The notes: generated by a model from the letters alone, not told the origin. Shown: positions 54,651 to 64,000, counted from the first letter of the stretch. The stretch is 64,000 nucleotides of DNA from Natronosalvus hydrolyticus (GCA_025517525.1 JAOPJZ010000006.1:160385-224384); one strand, 5' to 3'. Translations and numbers: made by a program.

Positions 54651-54708
54651 ACATTATCGAGTGGCAGAGAATTGTTATAAGGATTGGCGAGTGAAGGCTG
54701 CTCAATGA

Positions 54709-57627
54709 TCAGGGTGGAAGAGTCAGGCAGTAGTTTTCGACTTCCGGAGCCAGCGAGATGACTCGCTCGCGTCGCTGGAGTTCTTCTCGCCGTGCCTCAA
54801 TTCGTTCTTCGAGCTTTTCGAGACGCTCTCGTTGACCACGGATGGCGATGTCCATATCCGTTCCAGTCTCAGCCTTGCGCTCGTACTCGTCGATGAAGGA
54901 CTCGATACGCTCTCGCTCGGCCTGAGCGTACTCGTTGAGATTTTCTAGTTCGCGGGCGGTTTCTTCATGCCGTGTCGAAGAGAGATCGGATTTGATTTCG
55001 TTCACTCGGTTGCTAACGTACCGGTCAGCGGCGCTCCGAAGATCATTCTCGGCATCGATCACCGTCCGAAGACGGTCGACATCGGGCCTCGCAGAGATTG
55101 TATTTCCTTCCAGTATCCGTTCTCCGAGTGCCTGTTGGGCGTCCCGTTGCTCTACATCGACAAAAACGGGGATCGTCTCTTCACGAATCGTCTCACCAGT
55201 ACCATCTTCGAACGCAACGCGATAGTTGTAGGCGATGCCGGACGTTTCGACAAACGGCAGAAGTTTTAGCCCAACTTTGCCCCGCTCATCCTCAAGTACG
55301 CGTGCCATGAGTCGTTGCAAAATGTCGGTGTCCGGTGCGAGATAGGGGATATCCTCGTGTTCCATAGCGAACTCGCGGTCGAACGTGAATGGGCCGAATG
55401 ACTCATCGCCGCTGGATGAATGGATCCCCTCGGGCAACTCGGCTTGATAGAGATTCGTTCCCCATTTCTCGAATTCGCCTCCGAATGCCTCAACGGCTTG
55501 CTCAAAGAACTCCCGGATGTCCCCCTCGCTTCCGTAGACGTCCTCTGACTCGTCGACTACTTCCTGTATCTGCCGGCGACTCTCGGCGTCGAAGGTGCTG
55601 GTATCGACGAGACTTCGGTCGTACCACTCTTCGAGCGTGCGCTGACGTTCCTCTATCAGCTCTTCGAGTTCTTCCTTGGTGGCGCTCGGCGGTTCGTCGT
55701 TCTGGATGGACTCCATAATGAGCGAGTCCACGTTGATGTCATCGAGCATCCCCAGCACGTCGGCGGTGTTGCCGAGTTTCGCGCGAATCTCCTCGACTTT
55801 GTTCTGGAGGAGATCGAAAATCTCGCTCTCGCGGGTGTCGTCGAACAGGAAGTTCCAGACCTTGACCTCCTTGTCCTGACCGTAACGGTGGATGCGCCCG
55901 ATCCGCTGTTCGAGCCGGTTCGGATTCCACGGCAACTCGTAGTTCGCCATGATGTGGCAGCTGTGCTGGAGGTCGATCCCTTCGCTGGCTGCGTCGGTCG
56001 CGAACAGCAGCCGGGACTGGCCGTGGTTGAACTCGTCTTCGATGCGAGCCCGCTCTTCTTTGTCGACGTCGCCGTGAATGACGAGAATCTCGTCCGCCCA
56101 CGGCTCGTCCTCGACAAACTCGAGGAGGTAATCGAGCGTATCTCGATACTCGGTGAATAGGAGGAGCTTCTCGTCGGGCTGCTCTTCGAGCAGTTGCGTG
56201 ATGAACCTCCGAACTTTCTGAGCCTTCGAGTCAACGGGGAGATCCTCGGCGAGGGAGACGAGACGTCGAAGCGTCTCGATCTCCTCTTGCAGCTGTTCGT
56301 CGTTTCTTGCAACGGTCAGTCCCGCAATCTCGTCTTCCGCCCGTTGCTTGTCATCTTCGTCCAAATCTTCGCCGTCGAGATACGCCGCTGCTTCCTCGGA
56401 GAGGTCGTCCGTCGCTGGCTCTTCGTCGAGGAGATCGTTCAGTCGCCGGCGAAGCGTCGCGTGAATCGCGCCGACGCTGCTCACAAGCCGTTTCTGCATG
56501 AGTGCCATCGCGAACCCAACCGCCGGTTCGTTGAGCTGCTCTGAGCGGTTGTAGACGTTCTTCACGTAATCCGTGACTTCCCGGTAGAACTGCCGCTCGT
56601 CGTGGGTCATCTGGACGGACACCGAGTTGACCTCCCGATCGGGGAAGACGCGTTCGCCGTCCTCGTCGTAGATGTTCTCCTTTCCACGGCGCATCATAAC
56701 CCGGTCGACCGTCTCCCGTCCGAGTTCGTGGTCTTCGGCAATAAGGAACGGATCGATGTATTCGACGAGCGATCGGAACGCCTCGCCCTTCCCATCGTGT
56801 GGCGTTGCGCTGAGAAGCAGTAGAGAGTCAGAGTTGCCCGTGACCGTCTCGGCCATACTCGCGGTCTTGCTCGGCGACTCTCCTCGCTTGGCTGCCTTGT
56901 GCGCCTCGTCAACTACGACGACATCCCAGAACGCGTCTTGGAGGGCGGGTTGGAACTCGTCTTGTCGGAGGAAGGCCATACTGGTGACTAACTGCTGCTG
57001 ATCCTGATCCCAGATGTTGGCCTCCTCGCCGAGGCGCCGGCGCTCACCTTCGACCCACGCTCGATCGGCGACGGTGAGGCCCACGTCGAAGAAGCGATCC
57101 ATATCCCGGATCCACTTCTTCTGGAGGTGAGCCGGAACGACGAACAGGATACGGTCTGCCCGGTTGCGAGCGGCCAGCTCCTTGAGGAGGAGGCCAGCCT
57201 CGATGGTCTTCCCGAGTCCTACGTCGTCGGCGATGAGAGCGCGCTGGCGGAGTTTCTGCATCACCCAGTTCACGCACGCCAGTTGATACGGTTCGAGACG
57301 AACGGTCGACGTCGAGATGCTCAGTAGCTGTCCCTGTTCGTGGGCGAGCTTGAGTTTCGTGGCTTGAGTCTTGAGATCGAACCATCGGGCCGAGACGGCG
57401 TCGTGATCCGGGTGAAGGCTGTCGAGTTGGTAGCTGGAGAGTTCCTCGATCTGCGTTTTGGGAAGTTCGACATCGACGTCGTCGAGACAGACCGTCTTGA
57501 CCCCTTCTCCGGTCACGTAGGCTCGCAAATACTCGATGTCACCGACCGTTTGAGTCCGAATGACCTCTGCAGACGAGCCGTTGAGAATGACTTGTTGACC
57601 CGGTGAAAAGCGTGAAGCGTTCGTCAT
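54709..57627 (-). CDS. SNF2/RapA-type helicase (BrxH- or DrmD-like)
   Basis: 972 residues. Motif I ALIADDVGLGKTIEAGLLL (131-149), motif II VVVVDEAHKAAKRG (about 237-250), motif III LLLSATPHDGKGEAF, and the C-terminal helicase half with LLFTEYRDTLDYL, DAASEGIDLQHSCHIMANYELPWNPNRLEQRIGRIHRYGQ. A long C-terminal region (650-972) is helical, with a coiled coil near 890-960. Helicases of this build occur in BREX types with a BrxH and in DISARM as DrmD. The neighbouring PglZ favours a BREX-type role. It probably translocates on duplex DNA. Confidence 0.88.
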   Translation of the reverse strand: MTNASRFSPGQQVILNGSSAEVIRTQTVGDIEYLRAYVTGEGVKTVCLDDVDVELPKTQIEELSSYQLDSLHPDHDAVSARWFDLKTQATKLKLAHEQGQLLSISTSTVRLEPYQLACVNWVMQKLRQRALIADDVGLGKTIEAGLLLKELAARNRADRILFVVPAHLQKKWIRDMDRFFDVGLTVADRAWVEGERRRLGEEANIWDQDQQQLVTSMAFLRQDEFQPALQDAFWDVVVVDEAHKAAKRGESPSKTASMAETVTGNSDSLLLLSATPHDGKGEAFRSLVEYIDPFLIAEDHELGRETVDRVMMRRGKENIYDEDGERVFPDREVNSVSVQMTHDERQFYREVTDYVKNVYNRSEQLNEPAVGFAMALMQKRLVSSVGAIHATLRRRLNDLLDEEPATDDLSEEAAAYLDGEDLDEDDKQRAEDEIAGLTVARNDEQLQEEIETLRRLVSLAEDLPVDSKAQKVRRFITQLLEEQPDEKLLLFTEYRDTLDYLLEFVEDEPWADEILVIHGDVDKEERARIEDEFNHGQSRLLFATDAASEGIDLQHSCHIMANYELPWNPNRLEQRIGRIHRYGQDKEVKVWNFLFDDTRESEIFDLLQNKVEEIRAKLGNTADVLGMLDDINVDSLIMESIQNDEPPSATKEELEELIEERQRTLEEWYDRSLVDTSTFDAESRRQIQEVVDESEDVYGSEGDIREFFEQAVEAFGGEFEKWGTNLYQAELPEGIHSSSGDESFGPFTFDREFAMEHEDIPYLAPDTDILQRLMARVLEDERGKVGLKLLPFVETSGIAYNYRVAFEDGTGETIREETIPVFVDVEQRDAQQALGERILEGNTISARPDVDRLRTVIDAENDLRSAADRYVSNRVNEIKSDLSSTRHEETARELENLNEYAQAERERIESFIDEYERKAETGTDMDIAIRGQRERLEKLEERIEARREELQRRERVISLAPEVENYCLTLPP

Positions 57628-57691
57628 CGAGCGATATGTCTGTCAAAGAGATATGGAGTCTTCAATCTTGTCGGGCTGTACATTTGGGAGT

Positions 57692-58960
57692 TCACCTCGA
57701 TTCGGCAAACGATCGGAGCGTGCGTTCGATCTCGGATTCGACGTAGTTGGTTTCTGCTGTATAAGCGTCTACGATCGTTGAGTAGCGGCTTGGCATACGT
57801 GCAGCGACGTCACAGTTTTCGTATTTGGTGGAGATTTCGAGGAGCGATCCACTTGCCGCTTCGTTGACCAGCGTTCGACCCTCCCCCTCAATAAATCGTG
57901 CGAGAACCGGCTTCATGGCTGCATCCGGGACGTCGTAGGCTCGCTCTCGTGGGAGAAGAGGTTCAAACAACCCTCCGTCGAGGAACGGAACATCCCGAAA
58001 GGTCTGGGAAAGTCCCTCCTCACGCTCGTGAGGTCGTGTGGCCAACGCGTCATAGAACAGTGGCTGGAGGTATTGTGAGTAGAAGCTCCCTTGGAATCGA
58101 TTGAGGCCTCGATTGTGTTCGCTCCACTGGTCGTGAAGGGCTACGTCCTTGAGAACGCCCCTGTCGATCAGCAACTTAAGAAACGCCAATCGGTCGATGA
58201 GGAGTGCAGAAAAGGCGAGTTTATCGTTGGGGGACGCGTCCGCCGGCACATCGAGTTCTGCTACGAGGTTCGATTCGAGGCTCTCGTAGTCTCCCTCCCC
58301 GGTGAGCGTCTCCAAATAGAGGTCGTAAAACTCGGTGAGCCCGCCGATGGATCGGCGAACGCCGTAGTGGTTGAATGACTGGTAGAAGCTTCCCAGCACT
58401 CCCTCAACGGTTTCCTCCGTGTGGAGTTCCTCGTTGTAGCTGACCAACTCCCGGTCACGAGCGATTCGCTGTACGGCCGGTGTGAGGTTCTGCTCTTCGA
58501 CGACTTCGACGAGATTCGCTCGTCCGCTGTCATCCGTTTCGATCGCATACATTCCCCACCGGAAGCCATCCGTTGCGATGCCGTACTCGTATCGGCGTGT
58601 ATCGAGGTACGCTTCGATGTCGCTCCTCGCCTCGGGGAATCTATTGATCGATTTGTTCTCTCCGATGACCGTGTCCGAGAGATTGTCGACACGGAAGTCG
58701 GGACGTTCGTCATCGTCACCAACGGGATAGTACGGTCGAGGGGTACACTCGAATCCAAGCGTTTCCAAGGTCGGCCAGATCAGGGTGTCTTCGACACATC
58801 GCTCCGGGAGTTGTCCCACATTCTCACTTCGAAGTGTTCCACCGTGTTCCACTATTTCGTTGAGCCGGGGGTCGTCCATTCGAGCGTCGAGCGTGGTGAG
58901 TAGATCGACGATATGCCCTTGGATTTCCGAGATCGCTCCTTCGATTTCTTGCGATGACAT
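57692..58960 (-). CDS. Stand-alone PD-(D/E)xK nuclease module of type IIG/PglX appearance, no methylase domain
   Basis: 422 residues. The N-terminal part carries RPDFRVDN followed by VIGENKS (D88, E101, K103), a PD-(D/E)xK pattern, then RRYEYGIATDGFRWGMY as in nuclease domains of type I R and type IIG enzymes. The following helical part with GSFYSQYLQPLFYDAL and PFLDGGLFEPL is what precedes the methylase domain in Eco57I/PglX-type proteins. Here the protein ends ~85 residues later without any SAM motif or NPPY. It thus looks like the restriction half of a type IIG enzyme as a separate gene. Confidence 0.75.
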   Translation of the reverse strand: MSSQEIEGAISEIQGHIVDLLTTLDARMDDPRLNEIVEHGGTLRSENVGQLPERCVEDTLIWPTLETLGFECTPRPYYPVGDDDERPDFRVDNLSDTVIGENKSINRFPEARSDIEAYLDTRRYEYGIATDGFRWGMYAIETDDSGRANLVEVVEEQNLTPAVQRIARDRELVSYNEELHTEETVEGVLGSFYQSFNHYGVRRSIGGLTEFYDLYLETLTGEGDYESLESNLVAELDVPADASPNDKLAFSALLIDRLAFLKLLIDRGVLKDVALHDQWSEHNRGLNRFQGSFYSQYLQPLFYDALATRPHEREEGLSQTFRDVPFLDGGLFEPLLPRERAYDVPDAAMKPVLARFIEGEGRTLVNEAASGSLLEISTKYENCDVAARMPSRYSTIVDAYTAETNYVESEIERTLRSFAESR

Positions 58961-58992
58961 GTGTAGATTGTAGATGAGTTATTCGTCTGCGC

Positions 58993-61155
58993 TCAGCCCT
59001 GCGTGATGCTGATGAAGTTCAGCACGAACTCCTGTGGCAACAGGCCACCGTGGTAGAAGCGAGCATCACCGAGGCCCTGCTTTCTGAACCGCTTCAGCGG
59101 ATTCGCGAGGACGCTGACGTTGGCGTCGAGATACCCGAGTCGGGAACTCGAATCGAGCAGGATACCCGGACTGTCTTCGTCTACGTCCTCGCCGGCGATC
59201 CAGCGGCGGCTTGAGTCGGTCGCCTCTGCTGGGCGGTCGATCCGCTCCGGCGTGAACTGGTGTGGGAGGAGGACGAATCCGTGGTCGGTCAGGATGTACG
59301 CCTGATCCCACTCCCCTTGGTCGATCTTCTCGCCGATGAACTCGCCAAGCGTCTCGACGCGTCGGGCCAGCAGTTCCTCGAGGTCGCTGAGTTCCTTCTC
59401 CCCGATGTTGTCGAGGTCGTTCTTGTAGTAGGCCACACGCGTCGACTGCCAACCGTCGTCTTCCTCGCGAGTGACAGTCCAGCCGTCGCCGTCCAACAGC
59501 GACTCCCGTCGATTCGTCGTGACGCGCCGGTTATTACGGAGCGGCTGCAGGTCGCCGTCGACCAGCGAGACATCGAACATCTGGACTTCACCCGGCGTGA
59601 GCGCCGCCTTCCCGAACTCCGTCTCGGAGGGGAGGGTGCCGAGCCAGACGCTCTCCTCGATCGCGAACTCGGGGGCATCCGCCGGCAGCGTCGCGACGTA
59701 CTCGCGCAGCTCGTCCGCGAGTCTGCGGGCGAGATCCAGACGGAGCGCGTCGATGACGAACAGCGCGACGGTCTGGCCGCTTTCGAGGCCGTCGGATTCC
59801 TTGGTGAAGAACTGGTAGGCGTGATCGTCGTCGACAAACGGAGCGCCTGCCTCGACGGTTTCGCTAACCAGATCGCCCAGCTCTTCGAGGTACTCGACGT
59901 ACTCCGACTGGAGCTGGACACGAAGGCCGTCGAGGGTTTCAGTCGCCGGGTGGTCGGCGGGAAGATCGGTCTCCGGTTCACCGGAGACGACGAGGTTCAG
60001 GACGGCGTTGTCAATCTGCCACGTGCCCTCGTCCTCGTCGGCGTACAGGGAGACCACGTCGTCGGCTGCCCGTTCGTCCCATGTGTCCAGTCGGTGCGCG
60101 AGGCGAGCGACTTCGGTTGCCTGTTCCCACGTCTGGGCCCAGCCGTTCTCGGCGTCGTACTCCGTCAGAAGCGTGTCGTGGCGTTGATCGGCGCGGTCGA
60201 GACAGGTGACGTAGTCGCCAGCCTCGAAGTCCGCGTGCCACTCGTCCCACAGGCGACGTTCGAGTGCCGCATCGACTGCACAGTCAACCAGCGCCCACGC
60301 GTCGTCGATCCGATCGACGACCTCGGGCCATACGTCGTTGGCGAGGTAGTCCTCCGCGATTCGCTCCGGCCTTCCGGTCTTGTTCAGGACGGACTTAAGC
60401 GATGGCAAGTCCCACGACCCTGCTGTTTCGGCGCGGAACTCGCTAGGGAACAGGTCGGGATCCGCACCGGCGTGAATCAGCCACTCGGCGACGGCCCAGC
60501 GGCGGGTCTGCGTGATGATGCCGTTGGGGTCGGTTTCGCCGGCGACTGCGTCGACGCCTTCGCCGGTCAGCAAGTCCGTCATCTGCTGGACGGTTTGGCG
60601 GTCGTCCTCAATGTCGGCCCAGCCGTTCTCCAGTATGAACGCGATGGGATCGGTGTAGCCGCCGGTGACGATCTGGGTGCGGAGCTGTTCGAGCGTCGGG
60701 CGCTGGCCGCCCGTGAGTTGGTCGTGGAGGATCCGTGCGATCTCCCGCCGTTTCTCCGGATCGTCGGCCTCGGTGGCGGTCTTCAGCTCCCACGCCTGCA
60801 GCTTGTCGCTCCCGAAGGCACGGACGGTGAGGTCTTCGATGCTCAACGCGACCTCGCTGCCCGTGTGTTCGACGTCGCGGAACCAGTCGTAGTCTCCGTC
60901 AGCGCTTTCGGGTGCTTTGAGGTGCGGGACGTACCAGACCTGCTCACCGCCGACGGGATCAGCCCGGAGTTCCAGCGGTGTCTCCTCGGCGATCTTCAGG
61001 TGGACACCGAGATCGGCGCAGGCTTGCTGGATGATGTCTTCGAGGTAGTTTCCGTCGTCCCACCAGAGGACGATTGGATCGTCCGACTCCGCGCGATCGA
61101 ACTCGCGGCGGATGGTGTCCTTCGCGGCGTCAGGAAGAGAGTGCATCGCTTGCAT
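58993..61155 (-). CDS. pglZ: PglZ alkaline-phosphatase-fold protein
   Basis: 720 residues. The C-terminal half has the PglZ marks: ALFVIDALRLDLARRLADEL, GTLPSETEFGKAALTPG and QAYILTDHGFVLLPHQF, with the metal-binding Asp and His of the alkaline-phosphatase fold. The N-terminal half is helical with DDPIVLWWDDGNYLEDII at its start. PglZ is the common component of all BREX types; its enzymatic target remains unclear. It starts two bases after the stop of the 177-aa gene, so the two are coupled. Confidence 0.93.
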   Translation of the reverse strand: MQAMHSLPDAAKDTIRREFDRAESDDPIVLWWDDGNYLEDIIQQACADLGVHLKIAEETPLELRADPVGGEQVWYVPHLKAPESADGDYDWFRDVEHTGSEVALSIEDLTVRAFGSDKLQAWELKTATEADDPEKRREIARILHDQLTGGQRPTLEQLRTQIVTGGYTDPIAFILENGWADIEDDRQTVQQMTDLLTGEGVDAVAGETDPNGIITQTRRWAVAEWLIHAGADPDLFPSEFRAETAGSWDLPSLKSVLNKTGRPERIAEDYLANDVWPEVVDRIDDAWALVDCAVDAALERRLWDEWHADFEAGDYVTCLDRADQRHDTLLTEYDAENGWAQTWEQATEVARLAHRLDTWDERAADDVVSLYADEDEGTWQIDNAVLNLVVSGEPETDLPADHPATETLDGLRVQLQSEYVEYLEELGDLVSETVEAGAPFVDDDHAYQFFTKESDGLESGQTVALFVIDALRLDLARRLADELREYVATLPADAPEFAIEESVWLGTLPSETEFGKAALTPGEVQMFDVSLVDGDLQPLRNNRRVTTNRRESLLDGDGWTVTREEDDGWQSTRVAYYKNDLDNIGEKELSDLEELLARRVETLGEFIGEKIDQGEWDQAYILTDHGFVLLPHQFTPERIDRPAEATDSSRRWIAGEDVDEDSPGILLDSSSRLGYLDANVSVLANPLKRFRKQGLGDARFYHGGLLPQEFVLNFISITQG

Positions 61156-61157
61156 GC

Positions 61158-61691
61158 TTATTCTGACTCCCGTTGTTCGACTTCTTTTAGAAGTTCTTCC
61201 CGTGCCTCGTTGCTGATTCGTGCAACACCGACTCGCTCATAGGTGACTATTTCGCAGTTCTTCTGTTGAAGTAGGTTACAATCGATAGCGTCGAGGGAGC
61301 TTCGAGCTGCACCAAGGCACCATACCGAACCCGGCTTTGCCCGATCCGTGATTTGTTCCCAGTTACTCTGTACGAGAGAGTCGAACCTAGATGTCGAAAG
61401 GAGAATTACTACGACATCTGAATCGGCAGCTCTCTCTAAGACCGTGCTTAGAGCTTCTTCTTCATATTCACTCGCCGCTTGGCCTTGAGGATGGCACTTG
61501 TCTACAGTCTGTTCCCCTTTGACGAGTCCGAATCGTTCCGAGAGGATGTGCAACTGAACGTCCCCATACTCGTTGAGCTGATCAGCAAGGCTGGAAATAG
61601 TAAGGAATCCACCCTGATAGAACTCCTTAAACGGAATATTTGTCTCTTCCCGCGTAGTTCCTGCATCTTCGGTGAAGATACTGATGTCCAT
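61158..61691 (-). CDS. Uncharacterised 177-aa protein coupled to pglZ
   Basis: MDISIFTEDAGTTREETNIPFKEFYQGGFLTISSLADQLNEYGDVQLHILSERFGLVKGEQ... with a later stretch SDVVVILLSTSRFDSLVQSNWEQITDRAKPGSVWCLGAARSSLDAIDC. The alternation of hydrophobic strands and helices suggests a Rossmann-like alpha/beta fold. I recognise no BREX component of this size and sequence (not BrxA, BrxB or BrxF as I remember them). Tight coupling to pglZ argues for a function in the system. Confidence 0.6.
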   Translation of the reverse strand: MDISIFTEDAGTTREETNIPFKEFYQGGFLTISSLADQLNEYGDVQLHILSERFGLVKGEQTVDKCHPQGQAASEYEEEALSTVLERAADSDVVVILLSTSRFDSLVQSNWEQITDRAKPGSVWCLGAARSSLDAIDCNLLQQKNCEIVTYERVGVARISNEAREELLKEVEQRESE

Positions 61692-61749
61692 AATAGTGAC
61701 CTCTTTGAGTTGGGGTTTATTTAATCACCATTAGTTCCTCTCCCGGCAA

Positions 61750-63947
61750 TCAGATCACCTTGTCCTCAACGACTTCTGGGACTATCCTCTTCTCCGCGAG
61801 CGGAGTGATGTTGATAGCGACACCGTGCTTCTGGTTTGGTTGGTAACCTGCAGTCGTGATTTCTGATAGTGCTCGGGCTGACCAGTCAGAGGGAATCTGC
61901 TTGTCCACCGTCTGGCAGCGGTCGTCAATCTCCTCGGCCAGCGCCTTGAACTCCGCAAGCGGGGGTAAATCAGCCACGTCATCAATGTCTTCATCGTCTG
62001 CTATCTGCTCGAAGTACTCTTCATCGATGATCGACGCGTCATCGATCCCCATCGCGAGAGAAGCGAGCAATCGTTCGTCGTCAGTCAGGTTCTCGAAGGG
62101 CTCTCCGTCCTCGTTCAGCAGATCGCCTCCCTCGCGCTCAAAGTAGTAGGTTATGAAGAGGATGCCCGTACTGGAGTAGTGATCCGAGCCTTTGAGCCGC
62201 CAGTTGAAGTAGTCGAAGAGGTCAGCCAGATGGGCCTCGACGGGTTCGTCGCTCGACTTGGCGTACTCCTCGCAGGCGTGTTCGAGTTCGTCGAGGGCGT
62301 CCAGCCACTCTTCGCGCCACTCGTCGACGGCATTCCAGAAGTTGTCTGAGAAGGTGTCTTGGAACCACTCCTCGCCGTTGCGTTCTCGGAGTTCGGCAAG
62401 CGTCTCGATGCGCTCAGCCGTCTCCTCGCGGAACGCAGCCACCTTCGGTGCGAGTTCTTCGACGAGTTGGCGGTCGTCCTCGTCGAAATCGCGCTCAGTC
62501 GTGCTGCCGAGTTCCTGCATCACCTCTTCGAGTTCGGCTATCTGTTCGAGGGCGCTCGAACAGAACTCGAACTCCTCGGTGGCCTCGGCCCGCTCGTTGG
62601 TCGAGAGCGACTCGTCACTCTGGCGACGGTTCGCAGCCGACCGACGCTCGCGGAGTTCGGCCTTCCGCGGTTCGAGGTACTGGTTGCTCAACCGGTCGAA
62701 GAGGCTGGCGTCGAGTTGGTGATAGTCGACGAAGCACGCGAAACCCTCGCCCTTCGCGTCGGCGAGGAGCTGTTCGGTGGTGAGCTTCCAGAAGATGGGC
62801 GTGTTCTCCATCGTCTCGACGTGGTACTCGAAGACGACCTCTTCGATGAACGCCCGGAGGTTGGGGTAGGCCTCGTCGCCGGCCGACTCGGTTCCGAGGA
62901 TGTCGTCGACTTCGACGAGGCGATCCTCGGCGTACTCGCCGTAGGCGCCGTGGAAGCGGTCGACGATGCGCTCAACCATATCGGGTTGGTCGTCCGCGCC
63001 CTTGAGTGGAATGATACCGTCCTCAGCCTCACGGACGGCCTCCATCGCGAAGTGGTGGACGAGATCTTTGACATGTTGATCAAGATCATCGGGAATATCT
63101 GGGGCAGAGGAAGGGTCAGGGACTTCACGATCTCCGGCCTCTTCGGAGGTTCGTAGAAATATTTCGTTGAGAATCTCTTCGCGGGTATCTTCAGAGATAT
63201 CAAACGATTCATAAATAACATCATCAGCTTGGTCTGATAATTCTTCTAACCTCGAAATGCGTTCGAGACGCTGCTTCTCGGCGTGCCTTGCCATCTCAAC
63301 TATCGAACGGTTTGTTGGGATAGTTTCACGGTCTTCTTCGATCCACTGATCAATATCATTCACATAGGGGCTTTTATAGAAAAAATCGCTTGACAATATT
63401 GTAGTAACAAGAGGTGGGCCTACATAGTAGGGGCTGGTAGGATTATAAAGACGCTCAACCATCTTGGTCTTATACATTTCTTTTGAGATACGTTCCAATT
63501 CATCGATTTCAGAGAGGAAATTATACCATGGGAGGCTTCCGACATAGCCTGCAGTCCAGTTACGGCTTATGGTTATTGACAATATCAGGCTATGGTATAA
63601 ATTGGAATTTAGAACAGATACCATTGGCCATAGCGACTGTTCTTCATCTGGGACAAATAAATATCCAGTTGCACTGAAAAGACGCCCCGGTGGTTGGTAT
63701 CCAAACCTTCTTCCGGTGTCTTTTATATAGTTCCACGCTAGACCTTCTTTTCCATATAGGTCTTCATTTGGTGTTCTGACAGTATTACTAAATCTCTTGA
63801 TTTGTGTTCCGTTATTCCCCCATTTGACAACTTGATTGATATGAGGGGCAATCCATGCATCCGCTCCGCCTGTAGCTATTAGCTTGAATTGTTCGAAATC
63901 ACTTACCTCCCAATGCTTTCGGTAGAAACGTTCATCATTTGCAGTGA
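61750..63947 (-). pseudogene. pglX: PglX-type methylase, C-terminal part, broken by insertion sequence
   Basis: The frame is open from 63966 down to 61750, about 738 codons, and begins mid-protein: TANDERFYRKHWEVSDFEQFKLIATGG looks like the T-x-x-N-D-R-F region after the methylase motifs. A segment follows with VSVLNSNLYHSLILSITISRNWTAGYVGSLPWY, then long helices with NAVDEWREEWLDALDELEHA. It ends INITPLAEKRIVPEVV. No SAM motif or NPPY is visible. Upstream of 63948 the sequence becomes an insertion-sequence end. An in-frame ATG at 63624 could start a shortened protein. Confidence 0.75.
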
Positions 63948-64000
63948 GGGTGTCATAGAACAGTTCTCATACCAGAGAGCAGGGTGAATGCTGAGGTGGA
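63948..64000 (+). mobile_element. End of an insertion sequence inserted in pglX (runs out of window)
   Basis: Coding similarity to PglX stops at about 63947. From there GGGTGTCATAGAACAGTTCT begins a 26-base block that occurs with few changes at 15744-15769, unlinked to pglX. An in-frame TGA at 63967-63969 then closes the pglX frame. This is best read as the terminal repeat of an insertion sequence whose body lies to the right. No transposase is visible. Confidence 0.55.

Noticed and set aside
15646..63880. A 17-base match between about 15650-15668 and 63864-63879 (GCTCCGCCTGTAGCTAT)
   Set aside because: A match of this length is not rare by chance within 64 kb on two strands, and the surrounding sequence and reading frame do not align.

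Overview
This window is haloarchaeal DNA (class Halobacteria). The proteins are strongly acidic. Several secreted proteins carry twin-arginine signals followed by a lipobox, several genes are leaderless or nearly so, and family-specific genes are present (halocyanin-like cupredoxin, Lrp-TRASH copper regulator, CxxC HMA proteins, PglZ, HerA-NurA-Mre11-Rad50). All calls come from reading the sequence and recalling families; no database search was run and no species is named.

Layout. (1) 1-9.8 kb looks like ordinary chromosome: the end of a DUF3179 gene, a flavin disulfide reductase, an amino-acid permease with Usp domains, membrane proteins and an ABC1 kinase. (2) 10.1-11.1 kb is a tyrosine integrase broken by one extra base in an A6 run. 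(3) 11.2-30.8 kb is a copper and redox-metal island. Its left part holds small SHOCT membrane proteins, DUF302, halocyanin, multicopper oxidase, a TRASH-like zinc protein, DUF305, a CuA-like lipoprotein and a YVTN propeller. Two regulator/membrane-protein pairs are also there. Its right part is a tight minus-strand operon from about 30.4 to 22.1 kb: Lrp-TRASH regulator, CopA P-type ATPase, HMA protein, small ORF, HMA protein, PEMT/ICMT-like methyltransferase, ABC ATPase, two permeases, SAM methyltransferase and trypsin-like protease. A divergent CopZ-like chaperone flanks it. Together these suggest export, periplasmic oxidation and buffering of copper.

(4) 30.93 kb carries a tRNA 3'-end fragment (att-like) followed by an intact integrase and a run of small acidic orphan genes to about 39.4 kb. 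This is an integrated plasmid- or virus-like element. Its non-coding parts (34.2-36.2 and 37.0-37.7 kb) hold three arrays of a 13-bp iteron-like repeat, a tandem ~420-bp duplication, an inverted pair of promoter-like arms and nested hairpins. (5) 39.6-42.4 kb holds a truncated DUF3883 nuclease-like gene cut by an IS200/IS605-type tnpB element.

(6) 43.3-64 kb is a DNA-processing and defence island. One plus-strand operon encodes Mre11-Rad50-NurA-HerA. The facing minus-strand operon encodes a PglX C-terminal part (broken by an insertion-sequence end near 63.95 kb), a 177-aa orphan, PglZ, a stand-alone PD-(D/E)xK nuclease module of type IIG appearance without a methylase domain, a SNF2/RapA-type helicase, and a PLD-nuclease/ATPase fusion. 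This BREX-like set, split into separate nuclease and methylase polypeptides and sitting beside a complete end-resection operon, is the best candidate for an undescribed system. The window ends inside the insertion sequence, so the upstream part of the operon is not visible.
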